DNA of 64,000 nt from Saccharothrix algeriensis (GTDB lineage Bacteria; Actinomycetota; Actinomycetes; Mycobacteriales; Pseudonocardiaceae): contig NZ_JAFBCL010000001.1 of assembly GCF_016907655.1 (NCBI RefSeq), forward strand, positions 6,358,001 through 6,422,000, in the 5' to 3' direction. Below the pieces are notes generated by a model. It saw only the letters and a program-made list of their open reading frames with translations, did no database searches and was not told the origin of the DNA. This document shows positions 51,976 to 59,887 of this stretch, in pieces; positions within the stretch are counted from its first letter, which is position 1; each line of letters starts with the position of its first letter. The translations under genes were made by a program, and so were the position numbers.

Positions 51976-52992
51976 CTACTGCGGGCCGCGCTCGACCAGG
52001 TCCGGCAGGGTGCGGGCGACCTCGTCGGGGGAGGGCATCCGGGCGATCTCCGCGGCGATCGCGCGGGCGGCGTCGCGGTGGTCGGCGTGCCCGTGGCGCG
52101 CCAGCAGCGTCCGGGCGTGCTCGGTGACGGCGTCCGCGCCCAGCTCGCCGGGCAGGAGGCTCAGCGCGGCGCCCGCGGCGGTGAGGGCCGCGGCGTTGGC
52201 GAACTGGTCGGCCCCCTGGGGGAGGACCAGTTGCGGGGCGCCGACGGCGAGCGCGCCGAGGGTCGTGCCGCTGCCGCCGTGGTGCACGACCACGTCGACG
52301 TGCGGCAGCAGGTCCGCCTGCGGGACCCAGGCGTGCACCGCGACGTTGTCCGGCACGGCGCCCAGCCGCTCCGGGGGCACCCGCCCCGAGGCGACCACCA
52401 CGTGCGCGTCGAGCGCCGCCAAGCCCCGGATGGCGGTGGTGAGCACTTCCGGGGTGCCGAACGCGGTGCCGAGCGTCAGGTAGACCAGCGGTCGGGAAGC
52501 GCCCTCGACGCGCCACGGGGTCCGCGCCGGTTCGGAGTAGGGGACGGGGCGCAGTTCGACGCGCTCGGCTGTCGCGAGGAAGTCCGCGTCCTGCAGCGAC
52601 GGCGGGCAGATGTCGAGGTGCGGCCGGGCGGGCAGGTCGGCGGCCGTGGGCGACCGGAGCCCGATCCTGTCGGGGAACATGCGGCCGAACCCGTGCCAGA
52701 GGCTCGGGACCCCGGCGCGCCGCGCGGCGACGGCCGCCTCCGGCTGCCCCCACCCGTGCAGGACGAGGTCGGGTCGCAGCCGGGCCAGCTCCGGTTCCAG
52801 GTCCTCGGCGTAGACCTCGTAGAACGAGTCCGCGGGGCGGAAGGGGCGCAGCCCGTTCTCCCGCAGGGGCGCGTGGACGCCCTCACCGGCGGCGAAGTGC
52901 ACCTCGTGCCCGGCGTCGCGGACCGCGACCGCGAACGGGATCAGCGGGTAGGTGTGGCCGACCGAGGCGAGGCTGACGAAGAGCACGCGCAC
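51976..52992 (-). CDS. GT1-family glycosyltransferase (macrolide/UDP-glycosyltransferase type)
   Basis: 338 residues from a GTG at 52992. GT-B fold: N-terminal VRVLFVSLASVGHTYPLIPFAVAVRDAGHEVHFAAG, then the nucleotide-sugar-binding C-terminal domain with PLVYLTLGTAF, VAVHAWVPQADLLPHVDVVVHHGGSGTTLGAL and VLPQGADQFANA. That last block is the GT1 donor signature. It transfers a sugar to a small hydrophobic acceptor such as an antibiotic. At 338 residues it is shorter than the usual 380-420, mostly in the acceptor-binding half. Divergent from the TetR gene (133-bp gap), which may control it; macrolide-inactivating transferases have this layout. Confidence 0.9.
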   Translation of the reverse strand: MRVLFVSLASVGHTYPLIPFAVAVRDAGHEVHFAAGEGVHAPLRENGLRPFRPADSFYEVYAEDLEPELARLRPDLVLHGWGQPEAAVAARRAGVPSLWHGFGRMFPDRIGLRSPTAADLPARPHLDICPPSLQDADFLATAERVELRPVPYSEPARTPWRVEGASRPLVYLTLGTAFGTPEVLTTAIRGLAALDAHVVVASGRVPPERLGAVPDNVAVHAWVPQADLLPHVDVVVHHGGSGTTLGALAVGAPQLVLPQGADQFANAAALTAAGAALSLLPGELGADAVTEHARTLLARHGHADHRDAARAIAAEIARMPSPDEVARTLPDLVERGPQ

Positions 52993-53067
52993 GGGGACTG
53001 CTCCGCTCGGGTCCGGGGTGGCGCGACCCGCACTCGCATGGTCACACCAGATGACGACAACATTTGA

Positions 53068-53075
53068 ATGCGCAT
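53068..53075. promoter_or_regulatory. ATGCGCAT palindrome in glycosyltransferase/TetR divergent promoter
   Basis: An 8-bp palindrome in the AT-rich centre of the 133-bp divergent gap. Possible core of the TetR operator; too short to be firm. Confidence 0.3.
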
Positions 53076-53125
53076 AGTACCCTGCCGGCGACGAGCACGG
53101 TGACGGTGAGGTGCGGAGGAGCGGG

Positions 53126-54196
53126 ATGGCCCGGCTCAGCAGGGCGCAGCTGCAGGAGCGGAACCGGGCCAGGGTGCTGGCCGCCGCCCGGGAGGAGTTC
53201 GCCGAGCGCGGCTTCCGCGACGCCAAGGTCGACCGGATCGCCGAGCGGGCCGAGCTGACCCGGGGCGCGGTCTACTCCAACTTCCCGAGCAAGCGGGCCC
53301 TGTACTTCGCCGTCCTGCTCCGGGAGGCCGAGCAACCGCCCGACCGGCGGCGCCCGCCGACCGCCCGGACCGCCGCAGCCGTGCTGGGCGACTTCGCCCG
53401 CGCCTGGCTCGCCCGGCTCCCGCTGACCACCGAGGACCGGCGCAGCGCGAGCAGGCTGGGCCGGGACCTGCTGCCCGAGATCGTGTCCGACGAACGGGTC
53501 AGCCGACCGTTCGCGCAGCTGACGAGCCTCAGCGCGATCCTGCTCGGCCTGTGCCTGGAGCAGGCGCGGACCCCGCGGCGGACCGCGCCCCGCATGGTCC
53601 GGGCGGCCGAGACCGCCCTGACCATGCTGCACGGCGCCGGTCAGCTCGCCGCCGCCGCGCCCGGCTTCGGGGAGCCCTTCGCCGTCGTCCGCGCCTGCGA
53701 GCGGCTGGCCGAACTCGACCTCGACGACGCGTGGCAGCCCGCCCACCTGCCGCACGTCCCGCCGGCGCGGCCCGCCGACGAGCCGTGGTCGCCGCCGGCC
53801 GCGACCGACGCGCTGCGCGCCGAGCCGGCCCGCCTGGGCTCCGACGGCGTCCTCGCCGTGCTCGGCCTGCACCGGTTGGCCGCCGTCGAGGAGGCGCTGC
53901 GCGCCGCGCCGCCCACCGCCGCGGTCACCGCGGTCCTGGTCACCGGCGACCCGGGTGAACTCGGCCCCCTGGCCCGCCTGGTCGTCACCGACCTGCGCCA
54001 CTGCCTGGGTGCGGCCGTCGCGCCGTCGGCCTGGCCGCGCCTGCGGGTCGTCCACGACGAGTCCGGGGAACTCGCCGCGGCCGCGGGGGTGTCCGCCGTC
54101 AGCGACGCCACCGAGGCGGCCGTCCGCGTCGAAGCCGGCCGGATCACCGCCCGCGCCGAGGGCTACGGCGCGTGCCACGCCGCCGCTTCCGCCTAG
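53126..54196 (+). CDS. TetR-family regulator with C-terminal thioredoxin-like domain
   Basis: 356 residues from an ATG with GGAGG upstream. The N-terminal HTH is typical TetR: RARVLAAAREEFAERGFRDAKVDRIAERAELTRGAVYSNFPSKRALYFAVL. A helical ligand domain runs to about residue 210. The last 140 residues (from LGSDGVLAVLGLHRLAAVEEAL to RITARAEGYGA) have alternating strands and helices ending VVHDESGELAAAAGVSAVSD and VRVEAGRI, resembling a thioredoxin/peroxiredoxin fold without a CxxC. Usual TetR proteins are near 200 residues. It probably represses the divergent glycosyltransferase; the tail may sense redox or a ligand. Confidence 0.82.
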   Translation: MARLSRAQLQERNRARVLAAAREEFAERGFRDAKVDRIAERAELTRGAVYSNFPSKRALYFAVLLREAEQPPDRRRPPTARTAAAVLGDFARAWLARLPLTTEDRRSASRLGRDLLPEIVSDERVSRPFAQLTSLSAILLGLCLEQARTPRRTAPRMVRAAETALTMLHGAGQLAAAAPGFGEPFAVVRACERLAELDLDDAWQPAHLPHVPPARPADEPWSPPAATDALRAEPARLGSDGVLAVLGLHRLAAVEEALRAAPPTAAVTAVLVTGDPGELGPLARLVVTDLRHCLGAAVAPSAWPRLRVVHDESGELAAAAGVSAVSDATEAAVRVEAGRITARAEGYGACHAAASA

Positions 54197-54235
54197 CCCG
54201 GCCGCGCGAGGGGTGCCGCCACCCGGGCCGCCGGG

Positions 54236-55684
54236 TCAGCCGACGACGGACCTCACCCGGTCCGGTGCGGGCGGCGCGTCGTTCGGCGGCATCGCGATCA
54301 CGAGGTTGCGCACGCGGTGCCAGGAGGTCTGGTCGCCGGTGCTGGCTGACAGGCCCAGCTTGAAGGTGTCGGGCACGGCGACCTGGCCCGGGGCGGTCTT
54401 CAGGTCCACCCCGTCGAACACCGTGGTGGTGACGCCGCCGCGGGTGAGCTGGACGGTGACCACGGCGTCGACGACGACCACCCGGACGCGCGCGCCGTCC
54501 TCCCACACCGCGCCGATGCCGCCGTCCGGTCGCACGCCGCGGATGCGGCGGAAGCCCTCGGTGCGGTCGCCGGAGCCGCGCAGCACGACGCTGCCGGGCC
54601 GGCGGGTGTCGTCGTCGGTGGGGCCGGCCAGCGCGGTGGAGAAGTTGCCCCAGTTGTCGAAGCCGATGCCCAGGTAGCCCTTGGTGACGCCGGCGACGTC
54701 GCCCCGGTGGCCGCGCGAGTAGCCCAGGCCCGCCCCGTAGCCGCCGACGCCGGTCTCGTGGGCGCCGTCGACCAGGTACACGGCGAAGCCGTCGCCGCCC
54801 CCGCCGGAGGCGTAGTAGTCGAACTCGACGGACACCCCCGACTTCGAGGGGAACGGGGTGTTCAGCAGCGCGGTCCCGGCCTTGGACCTCTCGTTGGGGG
54901 TCAGCTGGAGGCCGTCGGCCCCGGCGAGGGTCGCGTCGCCCAGCAGCGTCCAGTCGTGGGCCAGGTCCGCCACGTCCTCGACGTCGAACACCTCCTCGAT
55001 GGGCGGGGGCGGCCCCTCGTCCGGGGGAGCCGGCTCTTCGGCGGGAGCGGGCTCCCCGGTGGCCGGTTCCCCGGCGGTCGGCTTCCCGGTGGCCGGTTCC
55101 CCGGTGGCCGCCGGCGGGGCCCCGATGTCGAACAGCCCCAGCACGACGTCCTGGTACAGGTAGAAGCCGCTCTCCAGCGGGGGCAGCGCGGCGTGGTCGT
55201 CGGGCTCCGCGTCCCGGGCCGTGGCCAGCAGCCCGTCCAGGTCGTTCAGGACCCCGTGCACGGTCGACCGGGCGGTGGCGGCCAGCCAGCGCAGCGGCAG
55301 GTCGAGCGCGGCGGCGGTGTGCCGCAGGGGCGGCGGCGCCGGCACACCTCCGGTCGCGGTGGCGGCCAGCCACCGCAGCGGCGGGTCCAGCAGGTCGGCC
55401 AGCTCGCGGTGGGACAGGACCGGCGGGGCGTTCCCGTCGAGCATGAAGTCCTCCCACTCCAGCAGGTCGAACAGGAACTGCCCGCCCTTGTAGAACGGCC
55501 ACGGCGCGAGCGCGCAGAGGACCTGCCGGGCCCGCTCCGGTTCCCGCTGCCGGAGCAGCACCCCCCGGCGCGCCAGCGTGCACAGCACCGCGCGCAGCCG
55601 GGAGTTGGCGGTGCGCACGAGCCGCAGCGCCGAGAGGTCCCGCTCCCGCAGCGCGGACTCGTCGCAGGCGGTGCGGTCGTTCAC
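54236..55684 (-). CDS. Fusion of an uncharacterised helical domain and a legume-lectin-like domain
   Basis: 482 residues from a GTG overlapping the prenyl-synthase stop (GTGA). No signal peptide. The N-terminal 180 residues are helical, with two similar segments (LLDPPLRWLAATATG and ALDLPLRWLAATARS). A Pro/Glu/Ala/Thr-rich linker follows (about 190-235), then a beta-rich C-terminal domain of about 230 residues: SGVSVEFDYYASGGGGDGFAVYLVDG, VGGYGAGLGYSRG, TKGYLGIGFDNWGNF, FKLGLSASTGDQTSWHRVRNLVI. That is the L-type (bacterial/legume) lectin sandwich pattern. Its presence in the cytoplasm beside a prenyl synthase is unexpected. It may bind a glycosylated or hydrophobic product. Confidence 0.75.
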   Translation of the reverse strand: MNDRTACDESALRERDLSALRLVRTANSRLRAVLCTLARRGVLLRQREPERARQVLCALAPWPFYKGGQFLFDLLEWEDFMLDGNAPPVLSHRELADLLDPPLRWLAATATGGVPAPPPLRHTAAALDLPLRWLAATARSTVHGVLNDLDGLLATARDAEPDDHAALPPLESGFYLYQDVVLGLFDIGAPPAATGEPATGKPTAGEPATGEPAPAEEPAPPDEGPPPPIEEVFDVEDVADLAHDWTLLGDATLAGADGLQLTPNERSKAGTALLNTPFPSKSGVSVEFDYYASGGGGDGFAVYLVDGAHETGVGGYGAGLGYSRGHRGDVAGVTKGYLGIGFDNWGNFSTALAGPTDDDTRRPGSVVLRGSGDRTEGFRRIRGVRPDGGIGAVWEDGARVRVVVVDAVVTVQLTRGGVTTTVFDGVDLKTAPGQVAVPDTFKLGLSASTGDQTSWHRVRNLVIAMPPNDAPPAPDRVRSVVG

Positions 55685-57354
55685 AGCGGTCGGGACGTGA
55701 CGTAGTGGGCGATCTGTCGCAGCACTGCTTTTCCTTCGTTCTCCGGGATGACGGCCAGGTCGTTCTCGAAGCGCTCGACGCCCTCGGCGGCCAGCCGGTC
55801 GGCCAGCTCGGTGGCGTGCTCGATGGAGCCGTGCCGGCGCATGGCGTCGAGCAGCACCTCGGCGTCCTGCTGCGTCCTGGCGCTGCGGCGGCGGGCGAGC
55901 AGCCGGAGGAACCGCTTGCGCTCGCGGGCGTCCGCGCTGCGCAGCAGGTGGATGAGCATGACGGTGCGCTTGCCCTCCAGCAGGTCGCCCAGGACCTCCT
56001 TGCCGTACAGCGCCTGGTCGCCGACGAGGTTGAGGATGTCGTCCTGGATCTGGAAGGCGATCCCGATGAGCCGGAACGCCTCGTCGAACCGGCCGAGCAC
56101 GGCGGGGTCGGTCACCCCGGCGCAGACCGCGCCCATCCGGCACGGGCTGATGCACGTGTACCAGCCGGTCTTCTTGGTGCTCATGGCGAAGTAGTCCTCG
56201 TCGCGCGGCGGCACCGCGTTGGAGTGGATCCACCCCAGCTCCAGGGCCTGCCCCTCGATGGACTCCCGGCACATGTGCATGGCCTCCTGGATGAGCCCCA
56301 GCGTCCGCGCCAGCCCGAGCGTCTCGAGGTTGGCCAGCAGCGCGTCGACCGCCAGCAGGTTGAGCCCGTCGCCGACGTTGACGGCCAGGCCGTCGCCGTA
56401 CTCGGCGTTGAGCGTGCGCAGCCCGCGGCGGTGGGTGGACTCGTCGGCGATGTCGTCGTGGACCAGGAAGCCGTTGTGGAACAGCTCGAGCGCCGCCGCC
56501 GCGCGCACCGCGTTCTCCGGCCGGCCGCCGAACGCGGCGCAGGCGGCGAACACCAGGGTCGGGCGCAGCCCCTTGCCCTGGCGCGTCGGGTAGGAGCGCA
56601 TCAGGTCGTACAGGTGCGCCGCGGGCTCGCGGTCGGGCAGCAGGGCGTCGATCTCCCGGTTGGTGCGCTCCCGGCAGGAGCGCATGGTCTCCACCAGGTC
56701 CGCGTCGCCGACGGGCGTGGTCTCCCACCACCCGCGGCCGTCGCGGCCGTCCCACAGCAGGCGCGGCGGTGCGGTCGCGGTCCCGCCGACGACGGCCCCG
56801 GGCCCCGGCTCGACCTGCAGCGGCCGGCGCGCGGCGAGGAAGTCCACGGCGTGCCAACCGGTCCGGCCCGCGCCGTGCGGGGACACCGGGTCGGCGGCCG
56901 GGCCGGACGTGTCGCCCCACAGCCGCGGCACGCGCTCGCGGTAGTCGCGCCACAGCTGCTGCACGAACCGCAGGCCCGCGCCGCGCTGGGACAGCAGGCT
57001 GAACGCCCGCCACACGGCCAGCACCCGCTCCCGGGCGCCCCGCACGTCCAGGCTCTGCGCCAGCACCTGCTCCACCGGGGCCCGCTGGGCGTCGAAGACC
57101 AGGTTCATCGCCCGCTGGTCGAACACCACCTCGACCTCCGGCTCGCCCACCAGGTCGGGTTCGACCAGCAGCCTGCTGCGGCGCACGGTCACCGTGGCCC
57201 GGCTGCCGTCGTGGAAGTGCAGGCCGAGCCGCGTCCCGCGCAGCTGGTCGGCGGCGGCGGCGACGACGGCGGGCGCCCGCTCCGACAGCGCCTGCACCGT
57301 GTCGGCCAGCAGCCCGGCGCCGGTGCCCGCGGTCCCGGTCGGATCAGTCGTCAC
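55681..57354 (-). CDS. Polyprenyl diphosphate synthase with N-terminal SCP2-like domain
   Basis: 557 residues, much longer than the usual 300-370. Residues 1-135 resemble an SCP2-type lipid-binding domain (RLGLHFHDGSRATVTVRRSRLLVEP, VFDQRAMNLVFDAQRAPVEQVLAQ); a linker with AVDFLAARRPLQV follows; residues about 220-557 form a trans-isoprenyl diphosphate synthase. Catalytic motifs are GKGLRP (260-265), first Asp-rich DDIAD (300-304) and second DDILN (438-442, last Asp replaced by Asn as in some GGPP synthases). It condenses isopentenyl diphosphate into a polyprenyl chain. Coupled to both neighbours by overlaps. Confidence 0.9.
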   Translation of the reverse strand: MTTDPTGTAGTGAGLLADTVQALSERAPAVVAAAADQLRGTRLGLHFHDGSRATVTVRRSRLLVEPDLVGEPEVEVVFDQRAMNLVFDAQRAPVEQVLAQSLDVRGARERVLAVWRAFSLLSQRGAGLRFVQQLWRDYRERVPRLWGDTSGPAADPVSPHGAGRTGWHAVDFLAARRPLQVEPGPGAVVGGTATAPPRLLWDGRDGRGWWETTPVGDADLVETMRSCRERTNREIDALLPDREPAAHLYDLMRSYPTRQGKGLRPTLVFAACAAFGGRPENAVRAAAALELFHNGFLVHDDIADESTHRRGLRTLNAEYGDGLAVNVGDGLNLLAVDALLANLETLGLARTLGLIQEAMHMCRESIEGQALELGWIHSNAVPPRDEDYFAMSTKKTGWYTCISPCRMGAVCAGVTDPAVLGRFDEAFRLIGIAFQIQDDILNLVGDQALYGKEVLGDLLEGKRTVMLIHLLRSADARERKRFLRLLARRRSARTQQDAEVLLDAMRRHGSIEHATELADRLAAEGVERFENDLAVIPENEGKAVLRQIAHYVTSRPL

Positions 57355-58390
57355 GCGCGCCTCCGGCGTACTCCACGACCCCGCGCGCGCGGAAGTCGAC
57401 CTCGCGGCCGGAGACCGCGCCCTCGACGGCGCACCACCCCAGCGTCTCGTGCACGCTGAACGGGCGCAGGGTCGTCTCCGACGGGCTGGCGATGCGCGCG
57501 GCGGTGAACGCCTGGAAGTCCAGCACCAGCCGGTCCTCGCCCATCCGGGCGGTGATCAGCAGCCGCCGGGGCACCGGCGGGGCGGGCGCGGTGCCCAGCG
57601 CGGCGGCCAGCGGCGGGACCAGGGTCACCCGGTCGCGGTCCAGGTCGCCGTGCACGGCGACCTGGACGCCGCGCCGCGGGAACTGGCGCAGCAGCCGCCC
57701 GGCGCGCCACAGCGCCACCGAGCCGCCGGCGCAGTCGCGCGGGCGTTCGGGCAGCAGCAGGGTGAAGACCACCGACCAGGGCGGCGGGCCGGCCGCGTCG
57801 TCGCAGGGCGCGTTGGCGAAGCCGAACACCCAGCCGCCCAGGGCGGACCAGTCCCACCGGCCGCGCACGCGCTCGTGGTAGCCCGTCAGGTCGAGGGTGG
57901 CCTTGCCGTGCGGCGTGCTCAGCGCGCCCCGGCCGCGGATGCCGGGCTCGGACTGCCAGCGCAGGTGCCGGTCGTCCCCCAGCGGCGCGCAGCGCGACGT
58001 GCACGGCCTGCTGGTGCGCGCCAGCTGCAGGTCCACCGCCGGCGCGCCCGCCCGCGCGGCGACCGGGAACCGGCCGGGCGCGTGGTGCGGGTGGGGCAGC
58101 CGGAACGGCGACCACGGCCGATCGGGCTGCACCGCGTTGAACTGGCTCGTCGACCAGCCGCGGTCGGGCTCGTGCACCAGCAGGATCGCCATGCGCTGCG
58201 GCTCGCGGCCGGCCGCCGGACCGCCCGCCGGACCGCCCGCCGAGGCCGCCGGCCGCTCCGGGCCGAGCACCGACAGGTTCGAGATCACGGCGTGCGCGCT
58301 GTCGGAGGACAGGAAGGCGTAGTGCAACCACGCGCGGTCCAGCGGGTGGCACAGCTCCGATTCGGGGAACGGGCCCCTCACACCCAGCAT
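57344..58390 (-). CDS. CrtC/AttH lipocalin-like protein, possible terpene hydratase or cyclase
   Basis: 348 residues from an ATG at 58390 with GGAGG 8 nt upstream; it overlaps the prenyl synthase by 11 bp. The reading contains strand-rich segments LHYAFLSSDSAHAVISNLSVLG, RWQSEPGIRGRGALSTPHGKATLDLTGYHE, and the hallmark-like WDWSALGGWVFGFAN, which resemble hydroxyneurosporene synthase (CrtC), AttH and tocopherol-cyclase-like lipocalins. CrtC-type proteins add water across prenyl double bonds and relatives cyclise prenyl chains. No signal peptide. With the prenyl synthase it suggests a small terpenoid pathway. Family placement is by eye. Confidence 0.62.
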   Translation of the reverse strand: MLGVRGPFPESELCHPLDRAWLHYAFLSSDSAHAVISNLSVLGPERPAASAGGPAGGPAAGREPQRMAILLVHEPDRGWSTSQFNAVQPDRPWSPFRLPHPHHAPGRFPVAARAGAPAVDLQLARTSRPCTSRCAPLGDDRHLRWQSEPGIRGRGALSTPHGKATLDLTGYHERVRGRWDWSALGGWVFGFANAPCDDAAGPPPWSVVFTLLLPERPRDCAGGSVALWRAGRLLRQFPRRGVQVAVHGDLDRDRVTLVPPLAAALGTAPAPPVPRRLLITARMGEDRLVLDFQAFTAARIASPSETTLRPFSVHETLGWCAVEGAVSGREVDFRARGVVEYAGGARDD

Positions 58391-58716
58391 CCACCGGCCT
58401 CCGGCGAGCGCCGTCGTGCCCCGGGGGAACCCGCACGGCGTCGCAGGTGTGCAGCAGGCAAGCCGTCCTCCACGTCCGTCCGGCCGCGCCGCCCTCCGAG
58501 GGCCGACGGGATCCACCGGCGCCCGATGATGCCGGCACCGCACGCCCGGACGGCGACCCACAACGCCGATCTCACCCGCTCGTGTCGCCAGGTCGGCGGG
58601 CCTCCGCGTGCCGTCGCCGCAGCGTTGCGGAATCGCGCGGCCCGGCTCCCCGCCGTCGCGGGACCGCCGGCCCGGACCCCGGCGCCGACCGGGCTGGTCG
58701 ACGCCGGGGCCCTGGG
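58391..58716. other. 326-bp region upstream of the lipocalin/prenyl-synthase operon
   Basis: It should contain the operon promoter. Nothing else is recognisable; open frames here are out-of-frame low-complexity sequence. Confidence 0.45.
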
Positions 58717-59124
58717 TCACAGCGCGAGCAGCGCCCGCACCGCGACCCGGCCGTCGGACAGCGGTCGGACCGCCATCCTCAGCAGCGCCAGCGGGTTGTC
58801 GTCGCCGGCGATGCGGTTGGCGCTCAGCTCACCGCAGACCAGGCAGTGGTGGATGATCAGCCACTCGCCGTCCGGTCGGCTGGACAGGCTCAACGCCTCC
58901 ATCCGCCCGCCGCAGCCGGCCGCGCGGTCGCCGGGGACCCGGCCGTCCACGTGCCGGCTGTCCAGGCACTGCGGGCAGTGGTTGCGGTGCGCCGTGCCGG
59001 GCGCGTCGAGCGGCACGTCCAACCGGCAGCCCGCGCAGCGGAACGCGCCGCCGGGCGGGGCGTGCCCCCGCCGCCGGTCGTGCCTGCCGCGCCGGTCGGT
59101 GCGCCGCGAGTTGTGCCGTGGCAT
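58717..59124 (-). CDS. RNHCP-domain protein (second of a tandem pair)
   Basis: 135 residues from an ATG with AGGAGA upstream. After a basic N-terminus comes the RNHCP domain: FRCAGCRLDV, HRNHCPQCLDSRHVD, then CGGRMEALSL, VCGELSANRIAGDDN. The paired C-x2-C and RNHCP-x-C motifs probably bind zinc. This domain is common in actinobacteria but unassigned. It is 24 bp downstream of a paralogue. Confidence 0.9.
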   Translation of the reverse strand: MPRHNSRRTDRRGRHDRRRGHAPPGGAFRCAGCRLDVPLDAPGTAHRNHCPQCLDSRHVDGRVPGDRAAGCGGRMEALSLSSRPDGEWLIIHHCLVCGELSANRIAGDDNPLALLRMAVRPLSDGRVAVRALLAL

Positions 59125-59148
59125 GGTCTTCTCCTGTCACCGACGACC

Positions 59149-59529
59149 TCACAGGTCGCCGAACACCTCCAGCGGGAACGGTGGTTGGGCGAGCGGGCGG
59201 ACGGCCAGCCGCATCAGGATGAGCTGGTTGTCGTCGCCCTGCACCCGGTTCGCGGTCAGCTCGTCGCAGCGCGTGCAGCGGTGGACGACCTTCCAGTCCC
59301 CGTTGCGCAGCACCGCGATCGAGATGGGCGTCATCCGCGCCCGGCACTCCGACGGCCCGCCCTCGACGTGGTCGTGGACGTGCCGGGAGTGCAGGCAGCT
59401 CGGGCAGTGGTTGCGCCGCTTGCCGTCGGGGGCCAGCGCGGCGACCGTCAGCCCGCACCACACGCAGGCGAAGGTCTCCGTGCGCGAGCCGGAGTGGGAT
59501 GGGTCGGACTTCTTCTCGGTGTCGGACAC
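59149..59529 (-). CDS. RNHCP-domain protein (first of a tandem pair)
   Basis: 126 residues from a GTG. Same domain as the next gene: FACVWCGLTVA, RRNHCPSCLHSRHVHD, RMTPISIAVLRNGDWKVVHRC, CDELTANRVQGDDN. Zinc-ribbon-like. The two copies are diverged (roughly half identical in the core), so the duplication is not recent. A CGTAC-TTC-GTACG palindrome lies 24 bp upstream of the start. Confidence 0.9.
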   Translation of the reverse strand: MSDTEKKSDPSHSGSRTETFACVWCGLTVAALAPDGKRRNHCPSCLHSRHVHDHVEGGPSECRARMTPISIAVLRNGDWKVVHRCTRCDELTANRVQGDDNQLILMRLAVRPLAQPPFPLEVFGDL

Positions 59530-59887
59530 CCGGAACGCTCCTAGCCGGATCTCGTACTTCGTACGGTCGGAGGCAGGAGGGGCCGAGCGGTCCTCGCCCG
59601 AGGGCGGGCCGTCGTGGACGGGCAGCCCGGAGCCGCACCGGACGATGCCGGGGGAGCCGACGCGCGCGAGCGCTCAGCGACAGTACCCGGCCGAGGTGCG
59701 GGGGCGAGGCGCACTCGGCCCGTGCCGGGGCATGAATCCTGCTTTCCAGGGCGCGGGGCCCACGAGTTCACGGTCGGACGCGCCGGACGCTACCCGTCGC
59801 CCGCCCGCGTCCGCCACCGGTTTTCCGGGGCTGCCGCCCCCGCCGCCCGGGTGCGTCCACAGTGGACCCGCGCGGGCGGCGGGGCGG
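59530..59887. other. 358-bp region upstream of the RNHCP pair
   Basis: It holds the promoter of the pair, including the 13-bp palindrome, and the downstream end of the leftward hydrolase gene. No gene. Confidence 0.5.
59553..59565. promoter_or_regulatory. 13-bp palindrome CGTAC-TTC-GTACG
   Basis: Perfect 5-bp arms and a 3-nt spacer, 24 bp before the RNHCP start. Operator or 5' leader hairpin. Confidence 0.4.
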
